DNA of 6,879 bases, from NCBI GenBank assembly GCA_008017255.1, contig SSHD01000085.1, forward strand, positions 1 through 6,879, written 5' to 3'. The notes under the pieces are model-generated. The model was not told where the DNA came from, did no database searches, and saw only the letters and a program-made list of their open reading frames with translations. Position numbers and translations under genes: made by a program. Below are positions 5,318 through 6,879 of the stretch, piece after piece. Position 1 is the stretch's first letter, and each line of letters starts with the position of its first letter. Source of the stretch: Acinetobacter sp. (GTDB taxonomy: Bacteria; Pseudomonadota; Gammaproteobacteria; Pseudomonadales; Moraxellaceae).

Positions 5318-5653
5318 ATGGCAGGATGGTTCGAAGTAAGTCAAGCAAAAGACGGACAATATCGTTTTGTACTCAAGGCGGGTAATGGTGAGCCAGTTTT
5401 AACTAGCGAGTTATATAAAACCAAAGCATCTGCACTCAACGGCATTGCATCTGTGCAGAAAAATAGCCCAGATGATGCACGTTATGAGCGCTTAGTGTCT
5501 AAAGCAGATAAGCCGTATTTTAATTTAAAAGCTGCCAATCATCAGATTATTGGTACCAGCCAGTTCTATGCCAGCGAACAATCTCGCGATAAAGGCATAG
5601 AGTCAGTTAAAAATAATGGTGTATCAGAAACCATAAAAGACCTCACGGTTTAA
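5318..5653 (+). CDS. yegP: YegP-like protein with two DUF1508 repeats
   Basis: A 111-residue cytosolic protein closely resembling E. coli YegP (110 residues). Seen: N-terminal MAGWFEVS, then two tandem DUF1508 units of 34 residues each. The first spans residues 17-50 (FVLKAGNGEPVLTSELYKTK...IASVQKNS pattern) and the second 68-101 (FNLKAANHQIIGTSQFYAS...IESVKNNG). The two share the frame F-x-LKA-x-N...S-x-x-Y...GI-x-SV-x-x-N, showing an internal duplication that forms a small beta-alpha fold. No catalytic residues are apparent. The function of the family is unknown. The start is firm: ATG at 5318 is preceded by AGAAAGAGG (5304-5312) at 5-nt spacing, one of the strongest ribosome binding sites in the window and consistent with high expression. 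A TATATT (5268-5273) could be the -10. It is separated from yjdM by a hairpin and closed by a shared terminator. Confidence 0.92.
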   Translation: MAGWFEVSQAKDGQYRFVLKAGNGEPVLTSELYKTKASALNGIASVQKNSPDDARYERLVSKADKPYFNLKAANHQIIGTSQFYASEQSRDKGIESVKNNGVSETIKDLTV

Positions 5654-5665
5654 AAAACATGCAAT

Positions 5666-5697
5666 AAAAACGCCGTCGATCAACAACGGCTTTTTTA
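5666..5697. terminator. Bidirectional terminator between yegP and proS
   Basis: GCCGT (5672-5676) pairs with ACGGC (5686-5690) around a 9-nt loop. On the + strand TTTTTT (5691-5696) follows directly; on the minus strand the flanking AAAAA (5666-5670) provides a five-T tract. It can therefore end both yegP and the convergent proS transcript within the 58-bp gap. Confidence 0.82.
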
Positions 5698-5711
5698 TTC
5701 GCTTACAAATA

Positions 5712-6879
5712 TTAAGCGCTCAGTTTACTCAATAACTCAGCTTTGCTGAGATTGCTTGTCTCGCTATCACGGCGACCTTTGTACTCAAAAGTAGCTGCAT
5801 CCAAACCTTTTTCACCCACTACAATACGATGTGGAATACCCATCAATTCAAGATCGGAAAATTTTACACCTGGGCGTTCATTACGATCATCCAGTAAAAC
5901 ATCATAACCGAGTGCTTGTAATTCGGCATATAGCGCCTCTGCGGCATCTAAAGTGCGTGGCGATTTGTGTGCATTCATTGGCACAATCGCAACATCAAAA
6001 GGCGCAATCGCTTGTGGCCAAATAATACCTTTATCATCATAGTTTTGTTCAATGGCAGCAGCCACCACACGCGTCACGCCTATGCCATAACACCCCATAG
6101 TGACGGTAAATGGTTTGCCATCTTCACCTAATACCTTGCAGCCCAAAGCTTCGGAGTATTTAGTGCCGAGTTGGAAGATATGACCAACTTCAATACCACG
6201 TTTAATTTGTAAAGTGCCTTGACCATCTGGAGATGGGTCACCCTCTACAACATTGCGCAGGTCATACACTTCGCTGATCTGTGCATCACGATCCCAGTTC
6301 ACCCCCGTTGCATGCTGATCGACTGCATTTCCACCAGCTACAAAGTCAGACAATATAGAAGCTGCACGATCGACAATCACAAAAACGCCTTTTTCAACCA
6401 GTCCTTGTGGGCCGCAGAAACCGGCAGTTAAACCGGATTGTTGTAGTTGTTGATCAGTTGCAAATGTTAACGGTGCAGCAATCAGTGGATGTTTTTCGGC
6501 TTTAATTTCATTGAGCTCATGGTCGCCACGTAAGAACAGCGCCACCACAGGCGTGTGACCTTTGTCATCCGTTGGACCTTGAACCAATAGCGCTTTAACC
6601 GCTTGTTTGGTGTCAATATTGAGAAATTGGCATACGTCACTAATAGCGCTTTGATTCGGTGTATCAACCAAACTCAACGCTTGCGTTGCGGCAGCACGTT
6701 CGCCAACCAAAATTGCTTCCGCCATTTCCACATTGGCAGCATAGTCAGATGCTGTTGAGAAGGCAATATCATCTTCACCACTGGCAGCAAGTACGTGAAA
6801 CTCATGTGATGCAGAACCACCAATTGAACCTGTATCGGCTTGTACTGGGCGGAAATCTAAACCTAGACGACTGAAAATG
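5712..6879 (-). CDS. proS: Prolyl-tRNA synthetase, bacterial type (partial, 5' end beyond window)
   Basis: The last 388 codons of class II prolyl-tRNA synthetase, which charges tRNA-Pro with proline in the cytoplasm. Reading continues in frame past 6731 to the right edge; E. coli ProRS has 572 residues, so about 180 N-terminal residues are outside. Seen in order: the catalytic-domain segment [21 protein letters not shown], near the edge; the bacterial insertion (editing) domain, with [17 protein letters not shown] including the conserved NE-I-K lysine that in E. coli supports hydrolysis of Ala-tRNA-Pro; return to the catalytic core with [18 protein letters not shown]; motif 3 GCYGIGVTR; and a C-terminal anticodon-binding domain beginning [15 protein letters not shown], with [15 protein letters not shown]. 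All visible motifs are intact. The stop at 5712 is followed by the shared terminator. Its promoter is not in the window. Confidence 0.97.
   Translation of the reverse strand, partial: IFSRLGLDFRPVQADTGSIGGSASHEFHVLAASGEDDIAFSTASDYAANVEMAEAILVGERAAATQALSLVDTPNQSAISDVCQFLNIDTKQAVKALLVQGPTDDKGHTPVVALFLRGDHELNEIKAEKHPLIAAPLTFATDQQLQQSGLTAGFCGPQGLVEKGVFVIVDRAASILSDFVAGGNAVDQHATGVNWDRDAQISEVYDLRNVVEGDPSPDGQGTLQIKRGIEVGHIFQLGTKYSEALGCKVLGEDGKPFTVTMGCYGIGVTRVVAAAIEQNYDDKGIIWPQAIAPFDVAIVPMNAHKSPRTLDAAEALYAELQALGYDVLLDDRNERPGVKFSDLELMGIPHRIVVGEKGLDAATFEYKGRRDSETSNLSKAELLSKLSA

Noticed and set aside
1..6879. CRISPR arrays, insertion sequences, tRNA/rRNA genes, toxin-antitoxin or defence systems
   Set aside because: No regularly spaced repeats, transposase motifs, terminal inverted repeats, cloverleaf sequences or defence-protein domains were seen on either strand.

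Overview
This 6.9 kb window looks like ordinary chromosomal housekeeping DNA from a gammaproteobacterium. The AT-leaning composition, the protein sequences (PpiC, YjdM, YegP and ProRS all resemble their E. coli counterparts closely) and the general flavour of the small genes point to Moraxellaceae, most likely Acinetobacter. That assignment comes from recognition alone; no search was run. There are no mobile elements, CRISPR arrays, tRNA or rRNA genes, and no signs of recent transfer.

Left part (1-2613): a small gamma-glutamylcyclotransferase-like gene on the + strand converges on a two-gene minus-strand operon, mutM-ppiC. These two genes overlap by four bases (ATGA), which suggests translational coupling of a DNA-repair glycosylase and a parvulin isomerase. 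Upstream of them on the same strand lies a gene for an exported Sel1-repeat protein, closed by its own intrinsic terminator. Its leader carries a perfect 10-bp inverted repeat.

Middle (2614-4774): ygfZ (a folate-binding Fe-S cluster maintenance factor, minus strand) is divergent from an AHSA1/SRPBCC-family gene. Their shared 187-bp intergenic region contains three copies of TGATAAC and a short palindrome sitting between a plausible -35 and -10. On the + strand the SRPBCC gene is followed by a DUF2004-like gene, with a hairpin next to its ribosome binding site, and then by a YeaO-type DUF488 gene. The three may form one operon.

Right part (4775-6879): yjdM (PhnA-family zinc-ribbon protein) has its own good promoter and a terminator. 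It is followed by yegP (tandem DUF1508 repeats) with a very strong ribosome binding site. A bidirectional terminator separates yegP from the convergent proS gene, which runs off the right edge and lacks its N-terminal third.

No gene-free stretch exceeds 190 bases. I found no convincing new biological system. The points most worth checking are the candidate operators and leader hairpins, the altered active site of the parvulin, and the cluster of widely conserved but poorly understood small proteins (DUF2004, YeaO, YjdM, YegP).
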